Below, in pieces: positions 10,501 through 24,300 of a stretch of DNA of 64,000 nucleotides. A program made the position numbers and the translations under genes. Each line of letters opens with the position of its first letter. The stretch's first letter is position 1. The notes beneath the pieces are model-generated. The model was not told where the DNA came from. It saw only the letters and a program-made list of their open reading frames with translations, and did not search any database. Origin of the DNA: Branchiostoma lanceolatum (taxonomy: Eukaryota; Chordata; Leptocardii; Amphioxiformes; Branchiostomatidae); assembly GCF_035083965.1 (NCBI RefSeq), contig NC_089731.1, forward strand, positions 1,292,001 to 1,356,000, given 5' to 3'.

Positions 10501-12947
10501 GACTGCGATCTTAAACGGTAGCGTGCATGTCAGGTGAGTGACACAGCCGGGATCGAACGCGGGGCTTCTAGTTCCAGAGGCAAGATCGCTTCTGACATTT
10601 CTCAGGTTAAGCAGGGATAAGGGAGGGGGGCACCGGAGGCTTTACTCCCTATGTGCTCCCTCTGCTATTTTCTGTAAAGGGTGGCACTTCTGTGAAAAAT
10701 GCAAGGCAATTTTGGGCTACTTTTATCATGGATCAGTGCAAGTAAGTGTATCTATATCACCGTTATAAACATCTTTTGGCATAACACACCAGCTTCGCAC
10801 GCACGTGGCGCAGCAGCAGCTAGGTATATTATTACAATGAATGACCTGTCACACCTAACCTTTGTACATCTCAGAAATACCTGCACAGCTCCAATTTTAC
10901 CTGCACTAACCTGAATATCTCAGTATTTTGCTGGTATATGGTATTTCAATCCCTGATTTTATGTTTTACATCTTGTGTTTTTTGCACCACTTCAGGCGCT
11001 GGAAGCCTGTGTTGAGTCCGGGCTGCTGAGGAACATCGGCCTGTCCAACTTCAACAGTAAACAGATCCAGGCTGTGATCGACGTCGCCAAGGTCAAACCT
11101 GCTGTTCTACAGGTGCGTTAACTTAACCTGAGAAATGTCAGGTACAGCCGCACATGTTTACATGTAGGTACAGGAGTTATGCACAAGTACAGTATGCCGC
11201 AGGTACAGTTACTGTAGCTATGTACAGAACAGTAAACAGATCCAGGCTGTGATCAATGTCGCCAAAATCAAACCTGTTCTACAGGTGCGTTAACTATGGT
11301 TGTATACCTAAACATTACAGGTACAGGTGTGTAAACTATGGCCATGTACCTGAAAAGACTTCCAGGTTTAGGTTCAGCAATTTAGATACAAATTATCAAA
11401 CTCCAAAGGTTGGGAGCATTTTGATGCACTTGTTATTTTTGCTACTTTCCCCTTTTTCTGTTTTAAACAATTAAGGTCAATGACCTGGACCAGATGGCTG
11501 TCACCATGGTTACTGGTAAAGTAGCAGACCCTCAGGTGTTCGATTACAAAATGTGGCAAGTGGCAGGACAGAGCTGGAGGGGCTGGTCACCATGTACATG
11601 AATGTGTTTGCATGAATACACAGACAGAGCATATCAGAAGACTAACAAAGCCATGTGTCATGACTGTTGCTTTGTGTGACGATTCCAGGTGGAGTGCCAC
11701 CCTTACCTGAACCAGAAGCAGCTGCTACAGTTTGCCAAAGAGAGGGGTTTGGTGTTCACAGCCTACAGCCCGCTGGGCTCCCCTGACAGGCCCTGGGCCA
11801 AGCCTGGAGACCCCTCCATCATGGAGGACCCCAAACTCAAGCCGATTGCAGACAAATATGGCAAGTCTGTGGCTCAGGTAAGCTTAAGTTAAATTCTTTC
11901 CACACCTTTTGATGGTGCCTATCTCCATTTTTATAGCCCTTGGGCCACATATATCATCATCGTCATCGTCGCCGCTTTCATCTGTCGATGATGTAGGCCA
12001 CCTCTGCTTTCCACGCTCTTCTGTCCAGTGCCTACCTTCTGGGGCACATATATAGTTGTGCAATAACTGTCCTTAGTACCGAAGTTACCTCTGTCCTTGG
12101 TACTCTAAAAAAGTCTCTGTCCTTGGTACTGAAGTTGTCTCTGCCCTTGGTACTGAAGTTGTCTCTGCCCTTGGTACTGAAGTTGTCTCTGCCCTTGGTA
12201 CTGAAGTTCCCTCTGTCCTTAGTACCAAAGTTACCTCTGTCCTTGATACTCTAAAAAAGTCTCTGTCCTTGGTACTGAAGTTGTCTCTGCCCTTGGTACT
12301 GAAGTTGTCTCTGCCCTTGGTACTGAAGTTGTCTCTGCCCTTGGTACTGAAGTTGTCTCTGTGCTTGGTACTGAAGTTCCCTCTGTCCTTAGTACCGAAG
12401 TTACCTCTGTCCTTGGTACTCCACTGGTAGTGCTGTGTGTTGAACAATATTTGTATGTATGGCTGTAAAATACTTGCTTGCACCAGGATTTTGGGGCTTG
12501 ATGGCAGCTCGCCCGGCACCTCTGTCTGCTGGGCTGGCTTGTAGTAGGTTGAGGAAGTGAGGATCTTCCTTTATGCTGTCAAACCATCTCTTGTATTTCT
12601 TCCCTCTATGGCCATTGTGCTAATCTTCCCTGGCCACTTCTCATTTTCCATTCTTTGAAGATATGAAAAAGGCTATGGGGCTACTATTTTGACCTTATAC
12701 TGGACAAAATTTGAAATCTCCTTTCTCTTTCTTGCAGGTTCTCCTCCGGTGGGGAGTCCAGCGCGACACGATCGTCATCCCGAAGAGCGTCACGCCGGCG
12801 AGGATCCAGCAGAACATCGCGGTATTCGACTTTGCGCTGACGGAGGAAGAAATGGCGACCATCGACGGCTTCAACATCCCGTACCGCGCGTGCCACCTCG
12901 ACTGGGTCAACTTCATGCCCGACTGGCCATTCCACGAGCCTTTTTAA
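7593..12947 (+). CDS. AKR1-family aldo-keto reductase (AKR1A/AKR1B-like)
   Basis: Six exons: 7593-7676, 8509-8657, 9153-9360, 10996-11112, 11689-11877, 12738-12947, all in frame, giving 318 aa (vertebrate AKR1B and AKR1A are 316-325). It should be a cytosolic NADPH-dependent (beta/alpha)8 barrel reducing aldehydes to alcohols. The catalytic tetrad is intact: Asp45 in [11 protein letters not shown], Tyr50, Lys79 in SKIWN, and His112 in LIHWP. LGLSNFNS-like [32 protein letters not shown], and the cofactor motif [13 protein letters not shown] are present. KIWN..HHPDDVE and LLRWGVQR look like AKR1A1, while SPDRPWAKP and the PFHEPF ending look like AKR1B, so I give no symbol. An extra in-frame copy of the end of exon 4 lies in intron 4, and intron 5 holds a 24-bp minisatellite. 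Confidence 0.95.
8097..8402. repeat. Intronic minisatellite with flanking short palindromes
   Basis: A G-run near 8177-8204 is followed by about 3.7 copies of a roughly 32-bp unit containing CCCTAAATCCTAGAATCCCA (8249-8375). AAGGAGGTTA paired with a TAACCTCCTT-like inverse occurs at both edges (8097-8133 and 8376-8402). It lies in intron 1 of the reductase. Confidence 0.6.
9361..10995. other. Reductase intron 3
   Basis: 1.6 kb with no recognisable exon. The inverse of a tRNA-like B box (GGGATCGAACGCGGGG near 10550) marks a decayed SINE. Nothing else convincing is seen. Confidence 0.4.
11228..11284 (+). other. Duplicated end of reductase exon 4 (possible 57-bp cassette exon)
   Basis: This copies the last 60 bp of exon 4 with one codon deleted (GCT) and a few substitutions: [19 protein letters not shown] versus [20 protein letters not shown]. 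It is preceded by ATGTACAG, a possible acceptor, and followed by the intact donor GTGCGT. It is 57 bp and phase 0 at both sides, so inclusion would add 19 residues without a frameshift. Confidence 0.75.
12069..12428. repeat. 24-bp minisatellite in reductase intron 5
   Basis: Tandem units of about 24 bp around CTCTGCCCTTGGTACTGAAG. A higher-order pattern repeats the CTCTAAAAAAG variant twice, roughly 170 bp apart. The unit length is divisible by three, which alone explains a long open frame on the minus strand. Confidence 0.85.
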
Positions 12948-13466
12948 TGTGTGCCTCGCTCTAGTAAAAGGGCTGAAAACGGACAAAATGGGGCTGAATA
13001 AGGCTTACCTTTTGTTATTGGGTGATTTAAGGGGCTTAAACATGGTTCCACTGGTGTGTATTGTGTCTTTGTAGATGCCAGGGGCTGAAAACCAAGTTGA
13101 TTAATTTACTGCCATTATTGATATGCACAGCTGCGCAAAGGAGCACTCACTTGAGTTTTCACAACTCATTTTGGACACATGAAAACATTCAGGTTCAAAC
13201 TTGCCTACTGCGTTCTGTTGCAAAGCAAACATGTCAGGTTCTATTCAAAGTCTTTCATACTCAGACAAGAAGTAAACAAAAGACTATTTTCACTCAGCCC
13301 CTTCAACAACCCAATTGCAGTAGTCAGCCTTATTCAGTCCCATTTTGTCGGTTTTTAGCCCTTTTAGAGCTGGTAGTGGATCCGGCTTGATTTCCACCCA
13401 TCCATTTCAATGGTCCCATCAGACTAACTATACGCTCGCAGACAAATAGTAAAATCTACCTCATTA

Positions 13467-13697
13467 GGCCACACCAATTCAATTTCTTGGTTAACAATTT
13501 TTTTTGGGTAAATCTTAGCATGAGGACATCATTATAGCAGAAGGCTTGGTTGAAAACTTGCACCTGACCCTGTTCACTCCCTGAAACTGTGTGCGCCAAA
13601 GTACAAACTTTCCTGTGAGATTCTGTTTTCATGTTGATTTTCCAATCTAGCATTTTTTTTTAAATTCCGTTAACCAAGCAGTAAAATTGGTGTGGCC
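13467..13697. mobile_element. Second copy of the PIF/Harbinger-type MITE
   Basis: It has the same termini as the element at 4395 (GGCCACACCAATT and AATTGGTGTGGCC) and again TTA on both sides (13464-13466, 13698-13700). At 231 bp its interior differs: the central palindrome of the first copy is replaced by other sequence. Confidence 0.7.
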
Positions 13698-14792
13698 TTA
13701 GGGAGAATAATTTGCCTGGGGAGTTTGACCACTATAGGGTTTCATCCAAGGGAAAATGTTCCCCTCCTCATGGACTGACTCTCCTCGCCATTTATTCTTT
13801 TTTCTTGGCCAAATTCTATGATCCATAATTCCTTTAATAGGAAGGCCTGATGGAGGCTGCCATTCCCAGTTCACAGCGCTATTAGAGGAATAGTGGAACC
13901 GACATGTTGCAATTTACCAATCATAGCTCAACAGAATACACACGTGTTAATAAACAAGGTGGTTTCATATTGTAATTGTCCCAGTAACGTCTCGGTTGTT
14001 TCTATCACAAACACTGTAAAATGCTTTCTAAATTTCCTTCCTACCACTTAATCTAGTCCCTGCGAAATGAAGTCAGTTCTATTCTGTAAATTTATCCAGA
14101 ATTCCATGCGTATGTGAGGCTGATATTTCTGATTACGCCAGTTCTGTATCTTAAAAAATATAATTTTTAATCCTGTAAATGCAGAAATGTTCACGGTGGT
14201 TTTATGTTCGCGGTTTTTGCTGTGAACTTTCAGTGCAAACTTAAAACTACCGCGAAACTTTTTGCCCACCTAACGTTATATTGTATGACTAGCGCTACCA
14301 TTGATTCAAACGCGAACTTCAAACCACTACGAACACTCCACTTTTTCCCTACTGCGAAATACATGTAAAAACCATGCAAACTTATATGCATTTACAGTAT
14401 CAGAGTATAGGTTTTGATGGTAGCCTATGTAGAGAGACTACCTGATGCACAATCATTGCACAAGGTGCACATTTTTGGTATATCGGAAACGTTTGAAAAT
14501 GGATTTTAAGCTTTCTTGAGGTGTAATTCTGCATTAAAAACTCATTCATAGGTATGTTGCTTTTCTCTTCTCGTTGTTGGGTTGTTCTCTTAGAGTATAT
14601 ACTGGTGTCGCTAAAGATGAATAATCACTCTGATCTGATGAGAAGAAAATAATTTTCATGGTCTAAGCATCTATGTAGTATCCATGAAGCATGTTTAGGA
14701 CCTTCCTTCGAAACCAAAGTCCCCTTCGAAATTGTGTATATTAAGACATTTCAAACTCTGCAACTTGATAAAAATTCAGAGATTTAATTCCG

Positions 14793-14826
14793 GACGTTTC
14801 GAGTGACATCCATGACTCTTCTTCAG
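14793..14826 (-). ncRNA. Hammerhead-like motif, solo
   Basis: The minus strand reads CTGAAGA, a GAGT...ACTC stem with loop, then GAAACGTC. These match hammerhead core blocks CUGANGA and GAAAC with a GUC cleavage triplet. There is one extra A before the stem. Catalysis is unproven. Confidence 0.4.
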
Positions 14827-16874
14827 CGTCACTTTATATATTATTGACTTGGATGTCTAACTTTCATAAACGTACCTTTTAAATTGGTAAAGACAAGTGT
14901 GGTGTGACTTAGCACCTTAGCAATTTGTTTGTTCAGACCCTTGTAGTGCCTACTGGCACATAGGGCAGCAAGTTTCCTTTCTGTTTCTGTAGCATGGTAT
15001 ATTTGTTACCTTGAGGGGTTGCTAGCCCTTCCCCTTTACCTTGCTTGAGGCACCCCCTTAAATACAGGACCCCCATTTTATGTCCCTTCCAAATGATGGG
15101 TGCAGCCACAACCGAGATGTCCTGACCCAGGATCGAAATATTGATAAAACACCACACGAAGATCTATAACTGATGACGTTTATTGTTCTTTATTGCAAGT
15201 CCATCAAATCATTGACATCATAAAACTAACATCATTCGACCCACTATGTATAAGTTCGAGTTTCTTCAGAATGATCCACAAGCAAAAACGGTCGCGATGG
15301 ACAGGTGGTCGCCATGAAGAGGATTTCACTCACAACATGTTTCCAGGTCGAGGTGTTCAAATACAGTGTACTCCAGGATGGAAAATTATGTGATTTTAGA
15401 CAGTATGACCCCCACCAGGTTCAATTCTCATAGACAAAAAGATCCTACAAAAATTACATTTTCCGTTATCGTTGTAATGTTTGTATATCGTTAACGTTAC
15501 ATCGTGTACAAATTTTCGTCATAATTTTGACTGCAAAACAATGTTTGCCACGATGATCTCGCAGGGCCTCCCGCACATACGCACATACAATCGAAGTTTT
15601 AAGCACATACAATCGAAGTTTTAAGGCCTACGATAAATCCCTTGAAAACACCTGCTGAACCCAGCCTTTTTTGGGCGCCGACCGCTGGATAAAAGGGGCA
15701 AAAGGTTTTCGATCTGACAACTGAAGATGAACACGGAACAGTGTGATTTCGTCGCGCCGCGCCACACCGCCAAACTCTTGGCGACCGCATCGAAATGTAA
15801 GTCAGTGCACGGCAGAACGCAAAGCGTCCAATAAAATACATAAAGGTTTGTGAGATTCATGAAATAAAAAGAAAATAAGAATATTAATTTTCATCAATAA
15901 CGAGAGTATTTTAAATGTTCATACACAGAAGCGTCGTGTTTTACAAAGGTCAGCGGTACGCCAATCTGGGCCGTGCCAAAACCAAGATGGCGTCGGGACC
16001 AAGAAACAACATGTTTCGCCCGATGTTTTGCCCGCCGCGAAGTCATTTTTCGGCGGAATTTAGTAAGATACAGACACATTTTTGTTGAAAATACAAGAAA
16101 TGGCTAGTAATGTCTGTGAGATCTGACTTTTTGACGCCATGCACAACGTAATCATTTTGAAAATTGAGTTTAAACCGAACCGAGCTTGCGGTAAACTATA
16201 AGATTACGATGGGCACACCAACATCGATATTAAAGTATTCACAAACATTTGTATTTACAATGTTTATAGTGGGAACGTTTTATTAAATTACTTCATGGAG
16301 GAATCGATGCTATTCCATACATTTTTGTCCGTCACGGTCTTAAAATTATTTCCGCCAAATCCGACAGCAAAATGATCCGATGTCACCACACCCTTGGAAA
16401 TGAGGCGGCCGCCATGGGCAGGGATTGTGCTCTGTGCGGTCCCAATTCGTGGCGGTCGCGTTGGACGGGTGGTCGCCTTGGGCAGGCAGCTTAATGCTTG
16501 TGCCTATGGGGAAAAATTTCGGGACCGAGAAAAAGCGGTCACCATGGCCAGGTGGTCGCGTTGAAAAGGTGGTCGCCTAGGCAGGTTTGACTGTACATTG
16601 TAGCTCCTCTCCTGTGGTCCATTTAACAAACATGACTGGACAAAACTACATGACATACAGGGACATAAACATAAACGGAATATAAGTGTACCTAAATGAT
16701 GAGGTAGCATGTTTATCTCTGCCTTTGGACCCGGAGATCGAGAATTCAAATTCTGGTCGTTGTTGCTCAACCCTCATGTATGCTACTAGAATGGGTTACA
16801 GTCCGTTGGAGAGGGTGTTAAGCCATTGGTCCACATGTGGAGTATGTTAAAGAACCCACCACAATTATCACTAA

Positions 16875-17437
16875 GGCCCAATTTACACTTGTTCAATGAA
16901 ACTGTAGTACTACACATGGTAGTCTACTACTGTAGTAGACTTCAGATTCGCGTCCACTTTACACTCAACGACAGGAGGCCTAGCAGGAACTGTAGTGACC
17001 TATTGTTACCTTCAAAGTTTGAAAAATCGCGGGAGGGAATTTCATCATGTTTTTTATTTTTGAAAAGGTAGGGGACCGTAGGGGTTTTATCTGATGCAAA
17101 ATACCAAGACAGCTCGATTTTACTGAGAAAACTAGAGAATGACTGCAGATGACCCGAAATGGAACACGCGTTTAGTTCGACTTACGACAGATCGAACATG
17201 GCTGTTACCTTCGAACTGTAGTCTGCTACCTCTGTAGTACAGTTTCGCTTCACACCCGGTTCCAAGTCTCGCAGAACCTCCGCCGAAGTGTAGTACTACT
17301 ACCCCCGAGGGTATAGTAGACTTCTGTAGTAGACTACAGTAGTTTTCTTTCTACACCCAGAAAAAAGCTGTAGTCTACTACAGTAGTAGACTACCATGTG
17401 TAGTACAACAGTTAAAAGGACAAGTGTAAATTGGGCC
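16875..17437. mobile_element. Harbinger-like inverted-repeat element with TAA duplication
   Basis: 563 bp with terminal inverted repeats GGCCCAATTTACACTTGT, then inner inverted blocks with CTACACATGGTAGTCTACTA. It is flanked by TAA on both sides (16872-16874, 17438-17440). There is no transposase frame. Confidence 0.7.
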
Positions 17438-18388
17438 TAAGAGAAGGGGTCCATCCCGATGGGAGGGGATGAAATCTTATAGTATGGGCTTATACAACTT
17501 GTATATACCTAACAAAGAATATAATGTTCTACATGTATGCCATGAGGTATTTGTAGTACTGTATCTTTAATTGACACTTTGTAGACATGACGTGTTCTAC
17601 CCAAGGACACAATATGATGTCCTTGTACTATTGCATTAATCGATGCACAATCAAAAAACAAAAATATCTATTGTAATGTCTTAATCATTCTTGGTGCAAT
17701 AAAATCTAGCCTTTATTGTAATGAAGTATATTAAAAAAAGATTTGCTGTTCCAGCAACAATATTGATTAAGAACATACATTCCCTGAATTATAATGAACA
17801 TACATTCCCTGATAATTAACAATAAATCATATCCATGTAGATACCACATTGACTGTATTATATTTTATTCAGCTTCCCCACTCCAATTATGTATTGGAAA
17901 GACATTATACACTCTTAAACATGTTACTTTGAAGTTAGAAAAATGTTTTCCAAATTTCAAGCTACAGTTATCGTGGATCTGAACTTGTACAATCATCATG
18001 CTTAATGCTTCACTTTAACAGCCTTATTTCTGTCTTAACATACAAATAACTGAACTTAAATTTGTTACAAAGTTTGAAATGTTTTCCATAATTTCCCATG
18101 GCCTGAGTTTCAGAGTGGCTCTCTTAAGCCTCTATCTCACTGGGCCCGCGGCACATAGGAGGCCTCGCAGCATCATAAACTAAATTTGTGTTACCCTTGA
18201 CGTTATAATGAGAATGTCATTCAAAATGTACAAGTACGACTAAAAAGACAACAAAGCGCACAAAGCGTTAAAATATTCATCTTTTATGATTGAAATTTTT
18301 GAGTGCTCTGTCAAATCTCTATGTGGCAGCGAGATCGCGGACGACGTGCCACAGGTCCAGCGAGAGGGGGCTTCAGCTTGGCTCTTCA

Positions 18389-21300
18389 TCACATAGTGCA
18401 CATAGTGTCGTCACACTGGATAGAGAAAAGGAGAAAAATCCACTGTTAGTTTCTAAACATGTAAAATCAAAACAGAATTGGTATTGCAAAATAAGTTGCT
18501 ATTCTGGTTCACTATCTATTACAATCACAGAATCATGTACAGTGACTCATGTAACGTTAGAAACTCCTCCAATAATTGTAAAATCCCATTGTCATCCCAT
18601 ACTACTACACCATATTGTTTAAGAAAGACTAGTACACCATGTTGTATAAGATAGACCGATTAGCCTGATAGAATGTTATCTATGTACCAGTAAATGCCAT
18701 ACTTTGTACCTTGTACAATTGTTGCGCAATAAAGTTATTATTATTATTATTAATGTAACATGTACAGTTTTATCATAATTTTGTTTCTTAAACGTTTCTT
18801 GTGACATAACAATACAGACAACAGAATGATTTAGACACACACGCACGCACGCACACACACACATACACACCCACACACACATGCACACACACACACACAC
18901 ACGCAAGCATGCACGTGCACGCACACACATACACGTATGCACACACAAAGCACGCACACATGCACAGACGCGCACACACACATACACACACACACACACA
19001 CACATATATAATATAAAGTTTAACAGATAACATGTAAAACACGTTGCTACAGACCTTCGGCTGTGCACTGGTCTGAACCGTCCCCTCCACCCCCAGTAGC
19101 CTCAGTCTACATGGTCACCCAGCAAACATAACATTCACAGACAACTGTTGGAGTTCCACATAGACACTGATGATACAGACCTTGGGCTGTGTGCTGGCCT
19201 GTACCGTGTACCGTCCCCTCCACCCCCAGTAGCCTCAGTCTACAAGGTCACCCAGCAAACATAACATTCACAAACAACAGTTGGAGTTCCACATAGACAC
19301 TGATGATACAGACCTTCGGCTGTGCACTGGCCTGTACCGACCCCTCCACCCCCAGTACCCTCAGTCTACATGGTCACCCAGCAAACATAACATTCACAAA
19401 CAACTGTTGGAGTTCCACATAGACACTGATGATACAGACCTTCGGCTGCATGCTGGCCTGTACCGACCCCTCCACCCCCAGTACCCTCAGTCTACATGGT
19501 CACCCAGCAAACATAACATTCACAAACAACTGTTGGAGTTCCACATAGACACTGATGATACAGACCTTAGGCTGTGTGCTGGCCTGTACCGTCCCCTCCA
19601 CCCCCAGTAGCCTCAGGACCTCCTGTAGTTCTACATGGTCGCCTGGCGAGTCTTGCACAAAGTTCAGCAGAACCTGCTCTCCTCCTGGGTAGGGCAATAC
19701 AAGGTAACACTTGATTACCTCACTGAATCTTGTTTAGTTTTGTTCGTTGAAGTAACGCTGTTTTGCTTTTTAATCTATTATGTAAAAAGTTAACGCAATT
19801 CAGCACTGTCTAATAACGTTACAGTGTGTACCATGTCAGATGTGCTGCTATGTTGATGTTCAATAAAAAGTTTGTAAGTTTGAAAATGGAGGTATTGTTT
19901 TTGGCCTGTCTGTGTGTGTGTGTGTGGGGGGGTGGGGGTGGCATGTTTATGTTTCCGGATATTTGTGGACAGCAAAACCTCTGGGTGGATTGTGATGATA
20001 TTTGGTATGAAGGTAGGTCTTTGGAAGATGACGGTCCCTTGGTGTCTGACCTTGGTACTGATTCTGTAGCTGGCCGATAGTTTTTGATGTAAGGAAGGCG
20101 TGGTGTAGGCTTGCACCTCCTAGTAGATTGTTAAGACTTATTGTAGAAGAAGAAACGCAACAAAAAAGATAAAAATAAATGTTCCCCTTTCGTGAAGGTA
20201 AACGTTACTCCACTTAATATGTGGTAGCCTGGTTGCCATCCGATTACTACTGGGGCTCCTACACTCACTGCCCTGAAAAATAATTTTTTCAGCATAGTAA
20301 ATGCAGTAGCTCCGGTTGTATCTGTATCTGTATCTATATAGCCGGTATAACCGCCATTCGGTGCAACACACCAGCTTCACAGGCACGCGGCAGCAGCTGG
20401 TTAAATTACACTGAATGGCCAGTCAAACCTATAGTCTTTGCACATCTGAGTGCAACCAGGTAACTGGGTGGCAACCAGGCTACTTAAAGGAAAGATTCTA
20501 GGCTACTTAAAGGAAAAATTCTTCACTTCTACGCAAAGCACAGAACTTGAGTTGGAAACATCACCCAGCTATCCAGACCATTTGCGGGTCTCTACCACGG
20601 GTGTCACACAGACTTAGACAGAGAAGGGTCCAGTTTGCTGGTAACTGCCTTCGGGCAAGTGAGGAGATTATCTCCTCACTCATTCTGTGGAGGCCCCGTG
20701 GAAAAACACGATCCAGAAAGCTGACTTTCCCGAGGGCTCTATCTAGAGACACCTCAATTCATATGGAAGACCTAATAATAAGTGCGGCTATGGCAGATAG
20801 ACTGGAGTGGTCGGAAGTAGTGCATGGACTTGCCCCGTCCCCCCCGGGGGTCGACCGAGGATGATGAAAGGAAAAATACAAGCTAGCTAACCTGCGCCGA
20901 CTATCAGGGTCCCTCCAGCCTGCAGCAGGTCTCCCTTGAAGTTCCCAGGAATTCCGTCCGCTTTCGCCTGGGTCGGGAAAAAAGTGTAAGAAAGGGGAAA
21001 GGGTAAAGGGCGGGGGTGTAGCCTGGGTGCCATCCTCCATAGTAACCAGTGGCTCAGTCTTTTTGCTTCCTAATCACAGAGATAGCATCTAATAACAGAA
21101 AATATTGAGCCAGCGGTTACTATGGAATTGGTACTCAGGCTATGGTGGTGGGGGTCTGTGATAAATATTGGTGAAAATGTTTTTATTAGGAGTGGTCAAA
21201 TATTGTATGTGTTGTTTCTCTGAAATAGGGGATTGGTCGTGTGTGCTTAATGTTACGATGTTCCGTTTTGTGTGTTATATGTTGTTCAACACATAGGTAA

Positions 21301-24300
21301 TCTAAGGGCACACGCAGAATTCTATTCTAACAAATAGTACTTTCGCAGCTACCGGTAGTGTTAGTTTCTAATAGTGAAAAAAGCTTGTGGGTCCAAGTTT
21401 GACGACATTGCTGGTGATCTACTGTGTCGTCTGTGTGTAGTTTGAATATTGACAATCGTGGTTTCAACTTGTTGCATTTTCAGTGCAGGTTGAGTTTGGG
21501 TTTGAACCTTCAATCCTATGAGTTTATCCTTTTGATCCAATCCTGAGCCACTTAGACCTTTGCAACTGACTCTGTAAGTTAGATAAAGGCTTAAAATAAT
21601 GATAACAATGAATGATTCATGCAAGAAACAAAAGGGTTCACAGTAAGGTACAAAGGCGTTTAATGGGCTGAACTGTAATCTGACAAACAATATTGCTCGG
21701 AAATTCATATCTTTGCTAGTATCATATATGAAATATAAGAGAGAATCTTTGCCACAATGAATGAATAACGAACTCTACCAGATGAGTATGGAATGGAAAT
21801 CATTTCCCACCTTACTGATGACTTCCCGGGACTTTTTGGACGCCGCGGCAGGAATGACGTTCAGCGCGTTATATCTGAAATCAAGGACACAACAAGGTCA
21901 TGTCAGGTCAAGTTCAAATTTGATGTCATGATGTGAAATCTGTTGATGATTGTCACCTCATATGGCAGTTCACCAGAAAAGGTGATTTATTAGGATGTAA
22001 AACCCACATACAGCTAGGGTTACCTAACTAGTCGGGGGCTATGTGGACATGTCTACGAGTAAGTTTGATCCTCTGTTTTGTCATAACGACCAAAGGTGTA
22101 ATATTTGATATCACCCACCTCCTGTACCCAAGGTCTTTGTAACACCGCTTGGTCTCGTCTACATACAGATCTGTCAGGAGATGAAAAAGAATAATTTCTT
22201 TATTGGTCAGAAATTACCCGCAATGGCAGCCTTTCCAGCGTTGAATTGATGCAGCGTTTACAGGTTTCACATAATACACAACATACATATTTTATCCACA
22301 CTTGCACTTTGTGGAACTGTCGCAAGGGTCTGGCTGGCTGCCATTCGGCGCCACCAGGTGACCTCAATACGACCTTTCCCAACCAAAGTCAGGTACCCAT
22401 TTACACCTGGGTGGAGTGAGGCTTTCCCAAGTTGTTTATAAAGGGCCTGACATAATGACCCGTGGGTGAACCTGGGTGTACAGATTGAAGAAACTCGAGA
22501 CTGGTCATTTGATTGACAGTTTGTGAAGGACACCTGATAGTGTCAGGGTGGATGCAAATGGCATTGTGTAATGCCACGTGTCAAATCCAACAGACAACAG
22601 CCATGAATGTACCAGGAGCCTAACTCTTCTTTTTCTACTTCTTTACTGCTTAGCCTTATATCTGAGATTATCAGCAGTTGTGCATGGGTTAGATACAACA
22701 CAAGTGCCTGGTGCATATAAAACAAAGGGAAAATAAAGGAAAGGCGCTAAGGAACATAAACAATTGAATTTGTGTGTGCAAAGGACAGGACAAGTGAATT
22801 TAGTGATTAGTAATACATATTTACATATATACAAGGACGTGTAGGGGTGGCTCAATGCAGGAGGGTCTTCCCCACTTTGGTTTTGAACTGGGAGAGGGAC
22901 CCCGCCTCCGCCACACCAGGCTCAAGTTCGCTCCACTCTTTGATGGTCCGAGGGAAGAACGAGAGCCTATAATAGTTGTTCCTGCACGCGATGGCCTGCA
23001 ATGTTTGAGAGTGATTGTGGCGGGAGCATTGAGCCACCGGGACAATCATGGTCGTGTGTGGGACATAAACAGTACTTTGAATGTTCTTAATTATATAATT
23101 ATACTCAGTACAATATAGGGTGACTTGGCGGGTATTGTTCAATGCCAATGGTCTGTTGCTGTTGACATGGAGTGTAATGCATCCCATGTCCTTGAAAATG
23201 ATCTCAATCAGGCTATTTATGCAAGCCCGATGGCCTCGCCGCGGCACGTGTTTTCAACCAAGCACACCGGGCCAGTGTTGGGTTAGTCGTTTATGTGCAG
23301 CGGTTTGATTCCATGACTAATAAGCTCCCTCATACACGGGGCAGCTGGCTTTACGTCGCCTTCCAAAAGGGCGATGCGACTCTTTTCAAGTCGTGTCCAG
23401 ACCTGGGCAGTTGGTTCGGGTTTTAGATCAAGAGAAGACCAACAGCCTGTCCTTTGATACCCGAATGGAAACTCAACACCACAGTGTAATACACCTCAAT
23501 GTTCTAAAGAGGGGTTGGGGGTGGGGGCAAGTGCAATCACCACCATGCATTAACCCTGCACCTTACCCAGGGGAGCAGACTATCTGACAAGTATAGAATT
23601 CAGAGCGACCACAGACCCTGCCATGTCACATATGTCTACAGTCTTCAACTGTGACTTGTTTGACAGTATTTCCCCCCCTCAAGAAGCCTTAGAATGGTAT
23701 TATCTCCAAGCAGATCTTATCCATGATAAGGCAGAGTATCCAAAGGGCAAACCAGTATCAAATAGGCCACCGGTGATCTGCTTGGAGATCATTAGAATGC
23801 CTAATTTTAACTAAATCCACTAAAAATCCTAATCGTTGATTGTGGGACCCCCTCCCCACCCCTGCTTAGTCGCTTTGATTCCTCGCTCATAATGCCCCGA
23901 AACACTTTATTTTCGAGAAAAAGCCATGTAGTACTTATATTGTTAAACTACAGATGCCTGGTATTCCTTAGTACTTGTGGGGCATGAAATATTAGAATTG
24001 GGAATATCGAAATGTTTGCAAATATTTTATATTTGCCAAATCATGACACTGTGAATATGCATTTTCATTGTAATGCTAAGCGTTCAATTAGTAATTGTTT
24101 TAATCTAATCTAAGCAGGGAAACTAAGTCAAGCAGATATAATTGAATTTACAATATTTGTAGCTCTGCACACATAAAAGGGCAGCACACATTTATTACGA
24201 TAAAAGAAAATCTTTAATGACACCAAAACGGTAAGTAGTCAGTACACAGTGGACTAGTCCTACTCTCAAACCAACTTGGAATTTCATGTATGTTAGATGC

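Larger units (their letters stand above)
12948..18388. other. Convergent intergenic region with repeats only
   Basis: It separates the reductase stop (+) from the PRXL2B stop (-). AATAAA at 13949 is a candidate polyadenylation signal for the reductase. Two inverted-repeat elements and one hammerhead-like motif are listed separately. An AAGATGGCG context near 15987 resembles a first exon, but no continuation was found. Confidence 0.5.

Noticed and set aside
12085-12519. 144-residue open frame with RDNFSTKG repeats
   Set aside because: It is produced by the 24-bp intronic minisatellite, whose unit is a multiple of three, and is antisense to the reductase.
15980-16080. Short frame MASGPRNNMFRPMF in an AAGATGGCG context
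   Set aside because: It looks like a first exon, but no donor with a credible downstream exon, and no family resemblance, was found.
18676-19090. Cys/Val-rich minus-strand frames (also 37636-38135)
   Set aside because: Translations of CA microsatellites.
19281-19610. Plus-strand frame with FHIDTDDTDLRL repeats
   Set aside because: An artefact of the 126-bp array of the PRXL2B exon end, which keeps frame on both strands.
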